From Parabacteroides sp. An277 (GTDB lineage: Bacteria; Bacteroidota; Bacteroidia; Bacteroidales; Tannerellaceae), in NCBI RefSeq assembly GCF_002159645.1, contig NZ_NFJB01000002.1:1-64000 (forward strand): a stretch of DNA of 64,000 nt, written 5' to 3'. Made by a program: the position numbers and the translations under genes. Each line of letters begins with the position of its first letter. Within the stretch, counting starts at the first letter, position 1. Below the pieces are notes generated by a model, which was given only the letters and a program-made list of their open reading frames with translations, had not been told where the DNA came from and ran no database searches. Positions 35,307 to 44,751 of this stretch are shown here, piece by piece.

Positions 35307-36749
35307 ATGAAATTACGAAATACAATCCTTTTCAGCATAATGGCCATGATAGGGCTTGCCTCTTGTGAAATGAAAGAAGAACTGTTAGGCGGGAACTCGA
35401 CAGATTCGGGAGAGACAGGATTACTTTCATTGGGAGTAGGTATCAATACACTTGTGAACGAAGTGCAAACACGTGCGGCTGCAGATGGTACAGCGGATAT
35501 TTCAGCAGATGGATATATTATACAAGTGTTAAATAGTGACGGCACAGAGGTGAAAAGTTTTACCTACAAAGAGGAAGGCATGGAGCCACAAGAAATAGCA
35601 GCCGGAAGCTATACACTTTATGCACATGAAGAAGGAACTTGTCCGGCACAAGGAAGTTCTCCTTTCTATGGCGGCAAGAAAGATGTTACTATTCGCAAAG
35701 GTCTAACTACGGAAGCATCTGTAACTTGTACGATGGAGAATACCTTGATACAACTTACATATTCGGAAGATTTTCTTAAAACGTTTCAATCATGGACAGT
35801 AAGTATCACTGCGGGGAGTGGTGATGGAAATAGTATTGTATTCACTAAAGAGCATGGAGAAACTCCTGATCCCATTTATGTCAAGATTGCAGATAACGTA
35901 GAAGTTATTAAAGTGGTTGTAACTGGTACTACAAAAGAGGGGGACCAAATTAGCGACTATCGGAATCTATATAAGCCGGAAGATTGCGATTCAAAATATT
36001 GGATTGGAAATGATGCACTGAACATCAAACTTACGCCGGGTAGCAACGAGCGTCCCAGTAATCCGAATGAACCAGTGACTCCTGATGATCCAGAAGAACC
36101 AACCGATCCTGATCCAGAAGAACCAACTGACCCAGATCCAGAAGAACCGGAAAATCCGGATAACGATAACAATGTTATTAATGGCATTGAAATCGAAGTA
36201 GATGGTATCTTTGGTGATGCTGCTGATAAAGAAACAATCTCTGTTCCCACTACTCCGGGGGAAGAGACTCCGGAAACGGGTGATGAGAATGAAGAGGAAG
36301 AAGATAATGGGAATACTGGTAACGAAAACGGTGGAGAAGAAATGACTGAAGGTCCGACTTTGTCAGGTAATAAGGTATATTCGAAAACAATAACGTATAC
36401 ACTTAATGGTACTGATGAGTTTCCAGAAGTTGAAATCGAAATGAAAGCACCAGCAGGGTTAAAAAGCTTTGAAGTGAAAATAGATAGTGATAATGAAGAT
36501 TTTAAGAACACTGTTGGAGATATGGGGCTAGTTTCTGGCATAGATTTGGTGTCAAAAGGGGATGATTTCGCTGCACTTTTCCCGCCTCCTGGCGAGGATG
36601 ACAAAGATTATACATTTAAATTAACTAAAACTTTAGGAAGAATGTTAGCTATTTATATAGGGCAACATACATTTACGTTTACTGTAACAGACAATAATGA
36701 TGAAAAGGCTAATGGGACTTTAGTCGTTAATATAGTTTCTTCTAAATGA
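35307..36749 (+). CDS. DUF4493 lipoprotein with Pro/Asp/Glu linker, operon gene 2
   Basis: A 480-residue protein. Lipobox MIGLASCEMKEE (Cys20). The DUF4493 domain is at about 35-230 (AAGSYTLYAHEEG, EASVTCTMENTLIQLTYSE). A linker of repeated PEEPTDPD units follows (about 250-290) and then an acidic Gly/Asn-rich stretch (about 310-350). The C-terminal domain (about 355-480) is beta-rich. The linker looks like a cell-surface spacer. It lies 31 nt after gene 1 and 7 nt before gene 3. Confidence 0.8.
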   Translation: MKLRNTILFSIMAMIGLASCEMKEELLGGNSTDSGETGLLSLGVGINTLVNEVQTRAAADGTADISADGYIIQVLNSDGTEVKSFTYKEEGMEPQEIAAGSYTLYAHEEGTCPAQGSSPFYGGKKDVTIRKGLTTEASVTCTMENTLIQLTYSEDFLKTFQSWTVSITAGSGDGNSIVFTKEHGETPDPIYVKIADNVEVIKVVVTGTTKEGDQISDYRNLYKPEDCDSKYWIGNDALNIKLTPGSNERPSNPNEPVTPDDPEEPTDPDPEEPTDPDPEEPENPDNDNNVINGIEIEVDGIFGDAADKETISVPTTPGEETPETGDENEEEEDNGNTGNENGGEEMTEGPTLSGNKVYSKTITYTLNGTDEFPEVEIEMKAPAGLKSFEVKIDSDNEDFKNTVGDMGLVSGIDLVSKGDDFAALFPPPGEDDKDYTFKLTKTLGRMLAIYIGQHTFTFTVTDNNDEKANGTLVVNIVSSK

Positions 36750-36756
36750 ATATTAT

Positions 36757-38655
36757 ATGAAAATATGTAGTGAAATATTGGTTTTATTTGTTTTAGTGTT
36801 TCTTTTTAGTTGTCAAGTGAATGATGAAATTTCGTTAAGAGATGTTGGCTACATTCGCTTATCAGTTATAGAAAACACTGAAGGGAATACGCGTTCATCT
36901 GAGACAAGGGCTACGTATGATCCGACAATTTTGGGTGTCGAGATTATAGACTCTAATAACAAAGTTGTAAAGGAAACAGATGATTGGACTGAATGGGAAG
37001 GAGAAGCCATTTCTTTACCAGCAGGACGTTATATTGTTGCTGCTCAGTCTCAAAATTATGATGGCGCGTCGGGTTTTGATTTGCCATGCTATTATGGAGC
37101 TGATACAGTAGATGTTGTTGCTGGAAAAGATTCAGAAGCAGCTGTAGTATGCAAGGTAACAAACGTAAAAGTAACTGTTAATTTCGATGAGGAGTTGAAG
37201 CAGGCTTTTGCTGATAGAAACGTCAGTGTACGTGTTCGTTCGGCAAATAGTGAAGTTACGCCTAAGCCTATTACTTTTAAAGTTAATGAAACGCGCTCTG
37301 GTTATTTCCCTGCTGATTGTGGCGATTTGATGGCAACACTTACAGTCAGTAATGCGGATACGACTTATACGTTGGATGAAGTAGATGATTTGAAAGCTCC
37401 TAAAAGTAATGATCACTTTATTTTGAACTATAAGTTGTCTGAAGAAAGCAATGGTGAGTTTACAGTTACCGTCGATCCAACAACAAACTCCTATTCTTAT
37501 ACCTTCTATGTGTGTATGGAACCGGTAGATGTATCTGCTTATGTAGAGCCTGCTAATGCTTGGGCAACTTTCGCTGATTTAGAAGCGTCCAATATAACAT
37601 CAAATGTAATAGAAATCGACCCTGAGGCTATCAAGTTCCTCTACCGCGTCAAAGATGCTGCTGATTGGACAGAAGTCAAGACGACGTACGACAACGGAAC
37701 CTATACCGCTCGTCCAACCGGGCTCACTCCCGGTACAACTTACGAGTATTGTCTTTACATCAATGAGACAACTAATACTCCAGCGCAAACCTTCACGACT
37801 GAAGAGGCGACGGCTTTGTATAATGGAGGTTTTGATAACTGGTCATATGGAACGGGGGACTATGACAAGACTTGGTTCGCGGAAGAGGCAAGCAAGGCGG
37901 GTTTAGGTACGTCTTTTTGGGATTCAGGAAATATCGGGACATCCACTTATTTGACTTCTTTAGTAGGCGTACATAATCCGACTTCTCCAGAAGAAATTGA
38001 CGTACATACATCTAATGGAAAGGCGGCAAAATTGGCATCTCAATTCGTTGGATTTATGGGCGCGGGAAAGTTTGCTGCGGGTAATATTTATACAGGTAAT
38101 TATTGCGAAACATTTGCGAGTCCTATGGGAGCACGTATTCGTTTTGGACAAGAGTTCACTTCACGTCCTACTCAATTGAAAGGTTGGTACAAATATAGTC
38201 GAGGTACTAATATTGATGAAGACAATGATGCTACTTTAGCAAATACATTGAAGGATGCTGGAGGGGACTTATGTTCTGTTTATATTGCGTTGGTGGATAA
38301 TGAAGGTTTGGCAGCAGATGGAAGTTATCCAGCAGCAGCGTTTGAAATAGATAATAGATTGAGTGCAGATCAGCCTGAAAGTTTCAAGTATAAAAACACA
38401 ATTGATTTCTCTGAGAATAACCCTCATATCATAGCATATGGAGAACTTAGTGAAGATGAGGCGAAAGGTACAGGTCAGTGGCAAGAGTTTACCATAGACT
38501 TGGAATATCGCGATTTGACTCGTAAGCCGAAATACATCATCGTAGTTGCTTCTGCAAGTAAATATGGAGATTTCTTCACTGGAAGTACAAGTAGTGTGAT
38601 GTATATCGACGATTTTGAGTTAGTATATGATGGAGAACCAAAAACAGAAGAATAA
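36757..38655 (+). CDS. DUF4493 + PCMD lipoprotein, operon gene 3
   Basis: A 632-residue protein. Lipobox FLFSCQVNDE (Cys19). DUF4493 lies at about 25-270, with LPAGRYIVAAQSQNYDG and VVCKVTNVKVTVNFDE. A fibronectin III-like domain follows (about 285-350, GLTPGTTYEYCLYIN), then a PCMD domain from about 355 to the end: YNGGFDNWS, GTSFWDSGN, SNGKAAKLASQFVGF and the closing VMYIDDFELVYD. PCMD is a jellyroll named for putative carbohydrate metabolism; glycan binding is plausible but not shown here. Confidence 0.82.
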   Translation: MKICSEILVLFVLVFLFSCQVNDEISLRDVGYIRLSVIENTEGNTRSSETRATYDPTILGVEIIDSNNKVVKETDDWTEWEGEAISLPAGRYIVAAQSQNYDGASGFDLPCYYGADTVDVVAGKDSEAAVVCKVTNVKVTVNFDEELKQAFADRNVSVRVRSANSEVTPKPITFKVNETRSGYFPADCGDLMATLTVSNADTTYTLDEVDDLKAPKSNDHFILNYKLSEESNGEFTVTVDPTTNSYSYTFYVCMEPVDVSAYVEPANAWATFADLEASNITSNVIEIDPEAIKFLYRVKDAADWTEVKTTYDNGTYTARPTGLTPGTTYEYCLYINETTNTPAQTFTTEEATALYNGGFDNWSYGTGDYDKTWFAEEASKAGLGTSFWDSGNIGTSTYLTSLVGVHNPTSPEEIDVHTSNGKAAKLASQFVGFMGAGKFAAGNIYTGNYCETFASPMGARIRFGQEFTSRPTQLKGWYKYSRGTNIDEDNDATLANTLKDAGGDLCSVYIALVDNEGLAADGSYPAAAFEIDNRLSADQPESFKYKNTIDFSENNPHIIAYGELSEDEAKGTGQWQEFTIDLEYRDLTRKPKYIIVVASASKYGDFFTGSTSSVMYIDDFELVYDGEPKTEE

Positions 38656-38756
38656 TATAATTAAAGTATTCCATAAAGTAGAGACGTCACCCAGCGTGCC
38701 GTCTCTACGCTTGGTTAAAAACTAAAGAAGGAAATAGTTAGAACAAAGGATTATAA

Positions 38757-39506
38757 ATGGGCAAGAAATTAATTACAATCCTATTACTTTTGGCAGTAAT
38801 AGTCGGAAGCGCGGAAGCGCAACGTGGGAAACGAGCTATCAAGCGGATCGACCGTGAGGTACAAGAAACCGTATTTATTCCGAAAGGCACATGGATGTTT
38901 GGCGGAACGGTCTCTTATTCGGAGCACGATGAGAGCAATCTGAATTTCCTCATCTTGCAAGATCTTGAAGGGAAAGGATATGATTTTAGTATTAGTCCTT
39001 ATTTCGGTTATTTCATCCGCAATAACATCGCAGTGGGCGGACGTTTTACTTATTCGCGTGATTATTTGGATTTGGGTAGTGCGGATGTTGATTTAGGTGA
39101 TATCACGCTCTCTTTCCGTGATCTCTATTATTTGGAACATAAATATGAGGCTTCGGGATTTATTCGAACTTATATTCCGATAGGCCGTAGTAAGATATTT
39201 GGTCTTTTCAATGAAGCTCGTTTGACATATAGTTATGGCCAAGGTAAAAATTCAACACGTTCAGGTGTGGATTATACAGGGACTTACCAGACTGTGCAGG
39301 GATTTCAGATTGGCGTAGCTCCAGGTTTGACGGCATTTATCACAGACTGGTCCGCTGTAGAAGTTTCGGTTGGTGTGATGGGATTTGATTTTAAATGGAT
39401 AGACCAACAGACAAACCAAGTGGAAGAGGGGTCTATGCGAACTACTTCCGGAAACTTCAAAATCAATCTGTTTTCGATTAATATTGGCATGACGTTCTAC
39501 ATTTAA
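38757..39506 (+). CDS. outer-membrane beta-barrel protein, operon gene 4
   Basis: A 249-residue protein. Signal peptide MGKKLITILLLLAVIVGSAEA. Alternating strands follow, with aromatic girdle residues (FGGTVSYSEHD, YDFSISPYFGYFIRNNIAVGGRFTYSRDY) and a terminal aromatic MTFYI, the usual signal for barrel insertion. Predicted 8-10 strands. It is the only barrel in an operon of lipoproteins, so it may anchor or translocate them. A 101-nt gap precedes it; I see no promoter in that gap, though GAGACG/CGTCTC (38680-38707) can form a small hairpin. Confidence 0.75.
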   Translation: MGKKLITILLLLAVIVGSAEAQRGKRAIKRIDREVQETVFIPKGTWMFGGTVSYSEHDESNLNFLILQDLEGKGYDFSISPYFGYFIRNNIAVGGRFTYSRDYLDLGSADVDLGDITLSFRDLYYLEHKYEASGFIRTYIPIGRSKIFGLFNEARLTYSYGQGKNSTRSGVDYTGTYQTVQGFQIGVAPGLTAFITDWSAVEVSVGVMGFDFKWIDQQTNQVEEGSMRTTSGNFKINLFSINIGMTFYI

Positions 39507-39520
39507 AGGAAGAATAAAGG

Positions 39521-41212
39521 ATGAAGCATAAAGAATTTATAAAAAGGATTGCGTTAGGTTTGTGCGGCATAGGCTTTTTTGCCTCTTGCGCCATCGAGAA
39601 CGACATCCCGTATCCGATAGTTGAATCGGCAATCACGGGGATGACAGTCGAAGGGCAGCGGAGCGAATCAAGTATGAGTTTTGCTGCGGCATCCATAGAC
39701 AATTCAACACGGAGCGTACAGATTTATGTGAATGATTCGGTTGACATAACAAATTTGCGAATTACGCAATTGCAAATATCCAATAATGCAGAACTGCTGG
39801 TAGATTCGGCCGTTTGTACAGATTATAGCCGTTTTCCGGATACTGGGTTTGCTTCGTTGGATAGTGTAGCTCGTACAGCTAATACACGGATTGACTTTAC
39901 TAATCCAGTTAAATTCACCTTACGCACCTACCAAGATTATGAATGGACAGTAACGGTAAATCAAATAATTCAACGAGATATTGAAATAGACGGTTTGCGT
40001 GACTATACAATTGATGTAACTAATCGTCGTGCAGTGGTATATGTTGACCCAACAAAAGATTTGTCTAATATTCAATTTACCACATTGAATTTAGGAGGAT
40101 ATTATGGAGAAGTAATTCCAGTAAATGGTGGAAGTGTAAGTGATATACGCGATTATACTTCTCCACAAGAATTCTATGTACGCTTGAATTGGGAACCAGA
40201 GAATCAATACACGCGGTGGACTGTTTATGTTCTTCACTCGGATACAGAAGTGTCTACCGAGACTACTCTTTTCCCAATGTCTGCTACTGCGACCTTAAGC
40301 GGTACTATACAGAGCGGGCAAACTCCTGTAATTGAGTATCGGGAACAAGGCAGCTCTTCATGGCAAACGTTGTCTACCTCTTCTATTGTTGTCAGCGGCA
40401 CAAGTTATACGGCAACATTCTCCGGATTGACTCCGGGACAAACTTATCAATATCGTGTTACAGCGAATGGAACAACAAGTGAAGAACAATCTTTTACGAC
40501 AGTAGCTGCCGTAGCCTTGGAAAATGGTTCGCTTGAAAACTGGAGCGAAGGTACTCTTACTAGCAATACTTATTATATTCCGAATGCGGAAGGGGAAACT
40601 TTTTGGGGAACCGGAAATTCAGCTACTGCTATTTATAACTCGAATGTTACTACACCAACAGATGACAGTTATTCAGGAAAAGCGGCAGAATTAAAGTCGC
40701 AAAGTGCGTTGGGTGTAAAAATGGCAGCAGGAAATTTATTTACCGGCGATTTTGAACGGGATGGTTTGGATGGTATATTGCAATTCGGACGTTCCTTTAG
40801 TTCTTTCCCGACGGCATTGCGTCTGTATTATAAATATACCACCGCGCCCATGCAAACAGTCGGTTCGCTGACCAGCCTTCCGTCTAACTTGGAATCTTTG
40901 GTAGGGCGTCCCGATTCTTGCCATATTTATATTGCACTATCCGATAAATCGGAACCGTATGAAATCCGGACGAAAGCCAATAATCGTCAGTTGTTCGACA
41001 AGAATGATGCGAATATTATTGCCTACGGCGAGTATATCAGTGCAGAAAATGTAACCAGTTACCAACAAATAGAGATTCCGTTGGTTTATCGGGCTTACCG
41101 CACGCCGCGATATATTATTATTGTATGCTCGTCAAGTAAATATGGTGATTATTATTTGGCGGGTGAAGGTAGTACGCTATGGCTCGACGAAATGGAATTA
41201 GTTTATGAATAA
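39521..41212 (+). CDS. PCMD-domain lipoprotein, operon gene 5
   Basis: A 563-residue protein. Lipobox IGFFASCAIENDIPYP (Cys23). The N-terminal part (about 30-245) has two beta-sandwich repeats ending in YEWTVTVNQ and YTRWTVYVLHSD. A fibronectin III-like domain follows (about 255-330, GLTPGQTYQYRVTANG), then PCMD (about 335-563: LENWSEG, FWGTGNSATAIYNSNV, STLWLDEMELVYE). It lacks DUF4493. The layout matches structurally studied Bacteroides PCMD proteins, in which the N-terminal sandwiches precede the jellyroll. It starts 14 nt after gene 4. Confidence 0.82.
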   Translation: MKHKEFIKRIALGLCGIGFFASCAIENDIPYPIVESAITGMTVEGQRSESSMSFAAASIDNSTRSVQIYVNDSVDITNLRITQLQISNNAELLVDSAVCTDYSRFPDTGFASLDSVARTANTRIDFTNPVKFTLRTYQDYEWTVTVNQIIQRDIEIDGLRDYTIDVTNRRAVVYVDPTKDLSNIQFTTLNLGGYYGEVIPVNGGSVSDIRDYTSPQEFYVRLNWEPENQYTRWTVYVLHSDTEVSTETTLFPMSATATLSGTIQSGQTPVIEYREQGSSSWQTLSTSSIVVSGTSYTATFSGLTPGQTYQYRVTANGTTSEEQSFTTVAAVALENGSLENWSEGTLTSNTYYIPNAEGETFWGTGNSATAIYNSNVTTPTDDSYSGKAAELKSQSALGVKMAAGNLFTGDFERDGLDGILQFGRSFSSFPTALRLYYKYTTAPMQTVGSLTSLPSNLESLVGRPDSCHIYIALSDKSEPYEIRTKANNRQLFDKNDANIIAYGEYISAENVTSYQQIEIPLVYRAYRTPRYIIIVCSSSKYGDYYLAGEGSTLWLDEMELVYE

Positions 41213-41227
41213 GAATAATAGAATCGA

Positions 41228-43495
41228 ATGAAAAAGATACAGACATTTATTTATGTGCTCTTGATGGGTTTTGCTTTTGCAGCTTGTCAAGACGATAGCT
41301 TGAGAGGCACGGAACAAGGCGGTATCCGCATCGCGCTGACCGATGGAACGGCGGGTGTGGACGTAACAACCCGCAGCACGCCTTCCGAACTCTTCGATGG
41401 CTTCAAGCAAAAGTTTAAGTTTCAAATCAAAGGCGACAATTACGACCAGACGCACGAATGGACGGAAGATGTGATTCCGCTGGCTGCCGGGGTTTACGAT
41501 ATTACGGCCACTTGCGGCACAGAACAGGCAGTTGGTGAAGTAGGATTTGATGCACCTTATTATAAAAACAAGAATGATAAAAGTGTAAATGTAACAGCCG
41601 GAAAAGAGTCAAATATTACTATTGATTGTACGGTGGGCAATGCGCTTGTATCTATTGCTTTTGCAGACGAAGAAGCGGAGGCAGAGTTTGAAAAGTTGTG
41701 TCCGGATGCCTATATCGATATCAAATTGTCTGGAGGTATTCAGATACAATGGAATAACCTTGCACAAAGTGCTTATTTCCGTGCCGGTTCTTCGTTGGAA
41801 ACATTGACAATTTATCGAAGTAAAGCAGGTGATGAAACAACCGATGGTGTAAACCTTTTAGAAACTGCAGGAGATAAAGTGCCTTCTACGTTTAGTGCTG
41901 GCGACCAGCTCATATTCACACTTTCGTTAGCAAAAAAGAATGGAACAGTTGAGTTAAACGTATCAAAAGCAGAATTAAAAACAATACCTATCTCCGAAAC
42001 CATCCCTCTCGAATGGTTACCCGCTCCAAAGATTGGATATTTTAATGATGAGGAAGGCTTGACCTCTATAGAATATACAGAATCCAATAATGCTACACCT
42101 GCTAAGTTAAACTTCTCAGGTTCGATGGCGATTGAAGATATTGAGCTGGGGTTTGAGTTTGGCGATATACAATATGCTGATTGGAATAATAAGACTTATA
42201 ACTTAGCATCTATTTCAGATGAGGATAAGAGTGCATTGACGCAAGCCGGAATTGTGTTGCCTGAATTAGAGGAAAGCACAACAGGAAGCATTGACTTTAC
42301 AAACTTAACAACCAACCTTCAAGTCGCTTCAGGCTCTGTTACAGAAAATAAAATAAAGGTGCGCGTGAAGGCGAATAACCGTTGGAGTAGTGAAGAGGAT
42401 AATCCTTCCGTTTATACGATTAAGACGGTGGCTCCAAAGATAATGGTGACGGCAAATGAAGAGGATATTTGGGCAAAGTCACTTACGGTAAGCGAATATG
42501 AAGTAGAATCGGATAATCCTACGAAGATAGTAGTAACAGGTTATCAATATTTAGATGGAGCGGAATGGAAAGATTGTACAAACGGCTTGGCCGAATTGAC
42601 CAATCTGCCTGATGAGCCGAAGATGCAAGTACGCGCCGTATATCGCGAGGGCGTGTATGCAGAGCCTACAGAGATTGCATTGGAAACTCCGGCTCAATTG
42701 CCTAATTCGGATATGGAGGAATGGAGTTATGAAACTTATAAAGGCGATAGATATTCATTTAATCCATGGAATTCCGAAGGAACTTCTTTTTGGGATACAA
42801 ATAACGATTTTACAACGAGACATAAAAATGGAGCGAGCGATGTATCTATTGCTAATTATAATGGATTTCATGCTGTTTCATGTGTTACTGGACATAATGG
42901 CTTTGCAGCAGAATTAAGAAGTACAGCTAATGGACGAGCTAATACAAGAGTAGATTTTATTGTACATACACACAAAGAGCAAGATTATAATAAAGTTGCA
43001 GGTAAGTTATTTACAGGTTCTGCCAATGTATATGTAAATAAACCAAGTGGAACAATTGGAGATGATGCTGACGGAAGTAAAGATACTTACACAGAAGAAA
43101 AGAATGCTTCTTTCAATAGCCGCCCCACAGCATTAACATTCTATTATAAATATGTTCCTTATAATTCCGATACATGGAGCGTCCATATCGAATTACTGGA
43201 TGAGAATAAGAATGTGATTATTCAAAATGACAAAACATCATCTGAAGCAAAGAGTGATTGGACACAAGCATCTGTATCATTGGATTATGCTGACGAAACG
43301 ACTTATGCAAAGTGTAAATACATCTATGTTATATTCAAATCAACAATAAACGAAGGAACTAATATGCCCTATCGTGAAATTACACAAACATTCTATGTAT
43401 TAGAGAATGGGGCGTTATCAGCAAAAACTTACGATCAAGCATACATCGGCAGCATCCTAACCATCGACGACATCCAATTAATCTACGACAAATAA
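41228..43495 (+). CDS. DUF4493 + PCMD lipoprotein, operon gene 6
   Basis: A 755-residue protein, the largest of the operon. Lipobox GFAFAACQDDSLRG (Cys20). The DUF4493 domain is at about 25-260 (LAAGVYDITATCGTEQA, ITIDCTVGNALVSIAFADE). A middle beta region (about 270-490) follows, and the PCMD domain begins LPNSDMEEWSYE with FNPWNSEGTSFWDTNND and closes ILTIDDIQLIYDK. It lies 15 nt after gene 5. The three PCMD proteins differ strongly in sequence, suggesting different ligands rather than redundancy. Confidence 0.82.
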   Translation: MKKIQTFIYVLLMGFAFAACQDDSLRGTEQGGIRIALTDGTAGVDVTTRSTPSELFDGFKQKFKFQIKGDNYDQTHEWTEDVIPLAAGVYDITATCGTEQAVGEVGFDAPYYKNKNDKSVNVTAGKESNITIDCTVGNALVSIAFADEEAEAEFEKLCPDAYIDIKLSGGIQIQWNNLAQSAYFRAGSSLETLTIYRSKAGDETTDGVNLLETAGDKVPSTFSAGDQLIFTLSLAKKNGTVELNVSKAELKTIPISETIPLEWLPAPKIGYFNDEEGLTSIEYTESNNATPAKLNFSGSMAIEDIELGFEFGDIQYADWNNKTYNLASISDEDKSALTQAGIVLPELEESTTGSIDFTNLTTNLQVASGSVTENKIKVRVKANNRWSSEEDNPSVYTIKTVAPKIMVTANEEDIWAKSLTVSEYEVESDNPTKIVVTGYQYLDGAEWKDCTNGLAELTNLPDEPKMQVRAVYREGVYAEPTEIALETPAQLPNSDMEEWSYETYKGDRYSFNPWNSEGTSFWDTNNDFTTRHKNGASDVSIANYNGFHAVSCVTGHNGFAAELRSTANGRANTRVDFIVHTHKEQDYNKVAGKLFTGSANVYVNKPSGTIGDDADGSKDTYTEEKNASFNSRPTALTFYYKYVPYNSDTWSVHIELLDENKNVIIQNDKTSSEAKSDWTQASVSLDYADETTYAKCKYIYVIFKSTINEGTNMPYREITQTFYVLENGALSAKTYDQAYIGSILTIDDIQLIYDK

Positions 43496-43501
43496 GAAAA
43501 T

Positions 43502-44197
43502 ATGAAACATACAATATTATATATAGCAACATTATTCCTGTTGGCAGCCTGCCAACAGGAAGAGCTTCCTCTGGGCGCGCAAGCACTGGGTTATTTATCC
43601 CTCTCGGCGGTCGAGGTCGAGGCCAGCGATGTGCAACTTATCTCCACGCGGGCAGGCGAGACGGACGATTTGATTGTAGCTCTGACTCCAGAAGATGGAA
43701 CGACAAAGGAATACAAGTATGCGGAAACCATCTCTTGTCCGCCGGGCACGTATACGCTCGAAATCTACAACAAGGCTTATAAGGATAAAGCCGATGCCGC
43801 CCAACATTATTATAAGCACACGAAACAGGTCGTGATTGAGGAAGGTAAAACGACAACAATTGAAGAACAAGAACAAGACCAAGAACAACCTATCCAAGTC
43901 CCGATGATAAACTTCGGTGTTACCTTCACAGCCAACATCGCTTATTTTACAGATTATTCCTTCTCTGTTACCTATAATAGCACAACTCGTAATATTGGGA
44001 CAGGAGAAACCGCATATTTTGATATTTCAGATAAGGCAACACCCCTCTCTTATACGTTAAGTGCGAAGAATGAGGATAACGAAGATGTGGAGACGAGTGG
44101 TAGTTATGGAGAAGGTACAGAAGAAAGCATTAATGACGGTACGATTTACACCGTCACCTACTCGCTGGCTACAAAATCCCTGCAAGTAGAAAAATAA
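43502..44197 (+). CDS. DUF4493 lipoprotein, operon gene 7
   Basis: A 231-residue protein. Lipobox ATLFLLAACQQEELPLG (Cys17). A DUF4493-type domain fills the protein: GYLSLSAVEVEA, a threonine-arginine pair (STRAGE) before the core, CPPGTYTLEIYNKAYKDKAD, then a late beta region from FGVTFTANIAYF. A run of Glu-Gln repeats (TIEEQEQDQEQ) interrupts the middle. It starts 6 nt after gene 6 and is the last gene of the operon. Confidence 0.78.
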   Translation: MKHTILYIATLFLLAACQQEELPLGAQALGYLSLSAVEVEASDVQLISTRAGETDDLIVALTPEDGTTKEYKYAETISCPPGTYTLEIYNKAYKDKADAAQHYYKHTKQVVIEEGKTTTIEEQEQDQEQPIQVPMINFGVTFTANIAYFTDYSFSVTYNSTTRNIGTGETAYFDISDKATPLSYTLSAKNEDNEDVETSGSYGEGTEESINDGTIYTVTYSLATKSLQVEK

Positions 44198-44230
44198 AGC
44201 TATTTGAAGGGAATGAAATTGGATACCACC

Positions 44231-44361
44231 GCAGGCCTCGCTCCGCTTCGACCCACGGCTACCTGAAGATGGGACCTCTTCGAGGCCCGTTATAGAAATA
44301 AAAAAAGTCCTCGTAGAGGGCTGCTGTGCTTAGCTGTTGGTCGAAGCGAAGCGAGGCCTGC
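44231..44361. repeat. 131-bp palindromic element
   Basis: Terminal arms of 23 bp (44231-44253, starting GCAGGCCTCGCT, and 44339-44361) match at 22 of 23 positions as inverted repeats. The interior continues the hairpin with ACGGCTA/TAGCTGT-like and CCTCT-CGAGG segments and a central A-rich loop. It has no ORF. A MITE-like hairpin or an unusually long terminator for the DUF4493 operon. Confidence 0.6.
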
Positions 44362-44390
44362 AGCTACAAGTGTTCCGAAATACAATCTGA

Positions 44391-44432
44391 AAGAGGGTGT
44401 GTCATAATGGATGTATGGACACCCTCTTTCAA
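44391..44432. repeat. solo end of the GGTGTG MITE-like family
   Basis: GAAAGAGGGTGT and ACACCCTCTTTC form a perfect 12-bp inverted repeat. The centre (GGTGTGTCATAATGG) matches the left terminus of the element at 22338. It stands directly before the 42-bp tandem array. Confidence 0.5.
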
Positions 44433-44476
44433 TTACTTTTTGATGAACTATCCTATCCGGAGTGCCCGGACAGTCC

Positions 44477-44676
44477 CATCGTGAGAAAAATGGAATCGTC
44501 GGGGCACCCGGAAAGCTCCGTCGTGAGAAAAATAAAGCCGTCGGGGAGCCCGGAAAGCTCCATCGTGAGAAAAATGAAGCCGTCGGGGCACCCGGAAAAC
44601 TCCGTCGTGGGAAAAATGAAGCCGTCGGGGCACCCGGAAAGCTCCGTCGTGAGAAAAATGAAGCCGTCGGGGCACT
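44477..44676. repeat. 42-bp tandem repeat array
   Basis: Four full units (44477, 44519, 44561, 44603) and a partial fifth, with a degenerate start at 44460. Each reads CRTCGTGAGAAAAATRRARYCGTCGGGG... with few changes. Because 42 is a multiple of three, long ORFs stay open on both strands; none has a convincing start or codon pattern, so I treat the array as non-coding. It ends about 75 nt before the DUF6261 gene. Confidence 0.8.
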
Positions 44677-44751
44677 TTTCCCCCTCTTTTTTAGGAAAAA
44701 TCAAAGAAGAATGCCTATCTTTGACAACGTAATTATTAAACTTTATTTCTT

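Noticed and set aside
34481-44197. Polysaccharide utilisation locus or Mfa/Fim fimbrial operon
   Set aside because: No SusC/SusD pair or enzymes are present, and the lipoproteins do not show the fimbrial subunit signature that I would recognise. The domains fit DUF4493 and PCMD instead.
44397-44732. 111-residue repeat protein
   Set aside because: The frame is open only because the 42-bp unit is a multiple of three. Frames on the opposite strand are open as well, and the start overlaps a palindromic element end.
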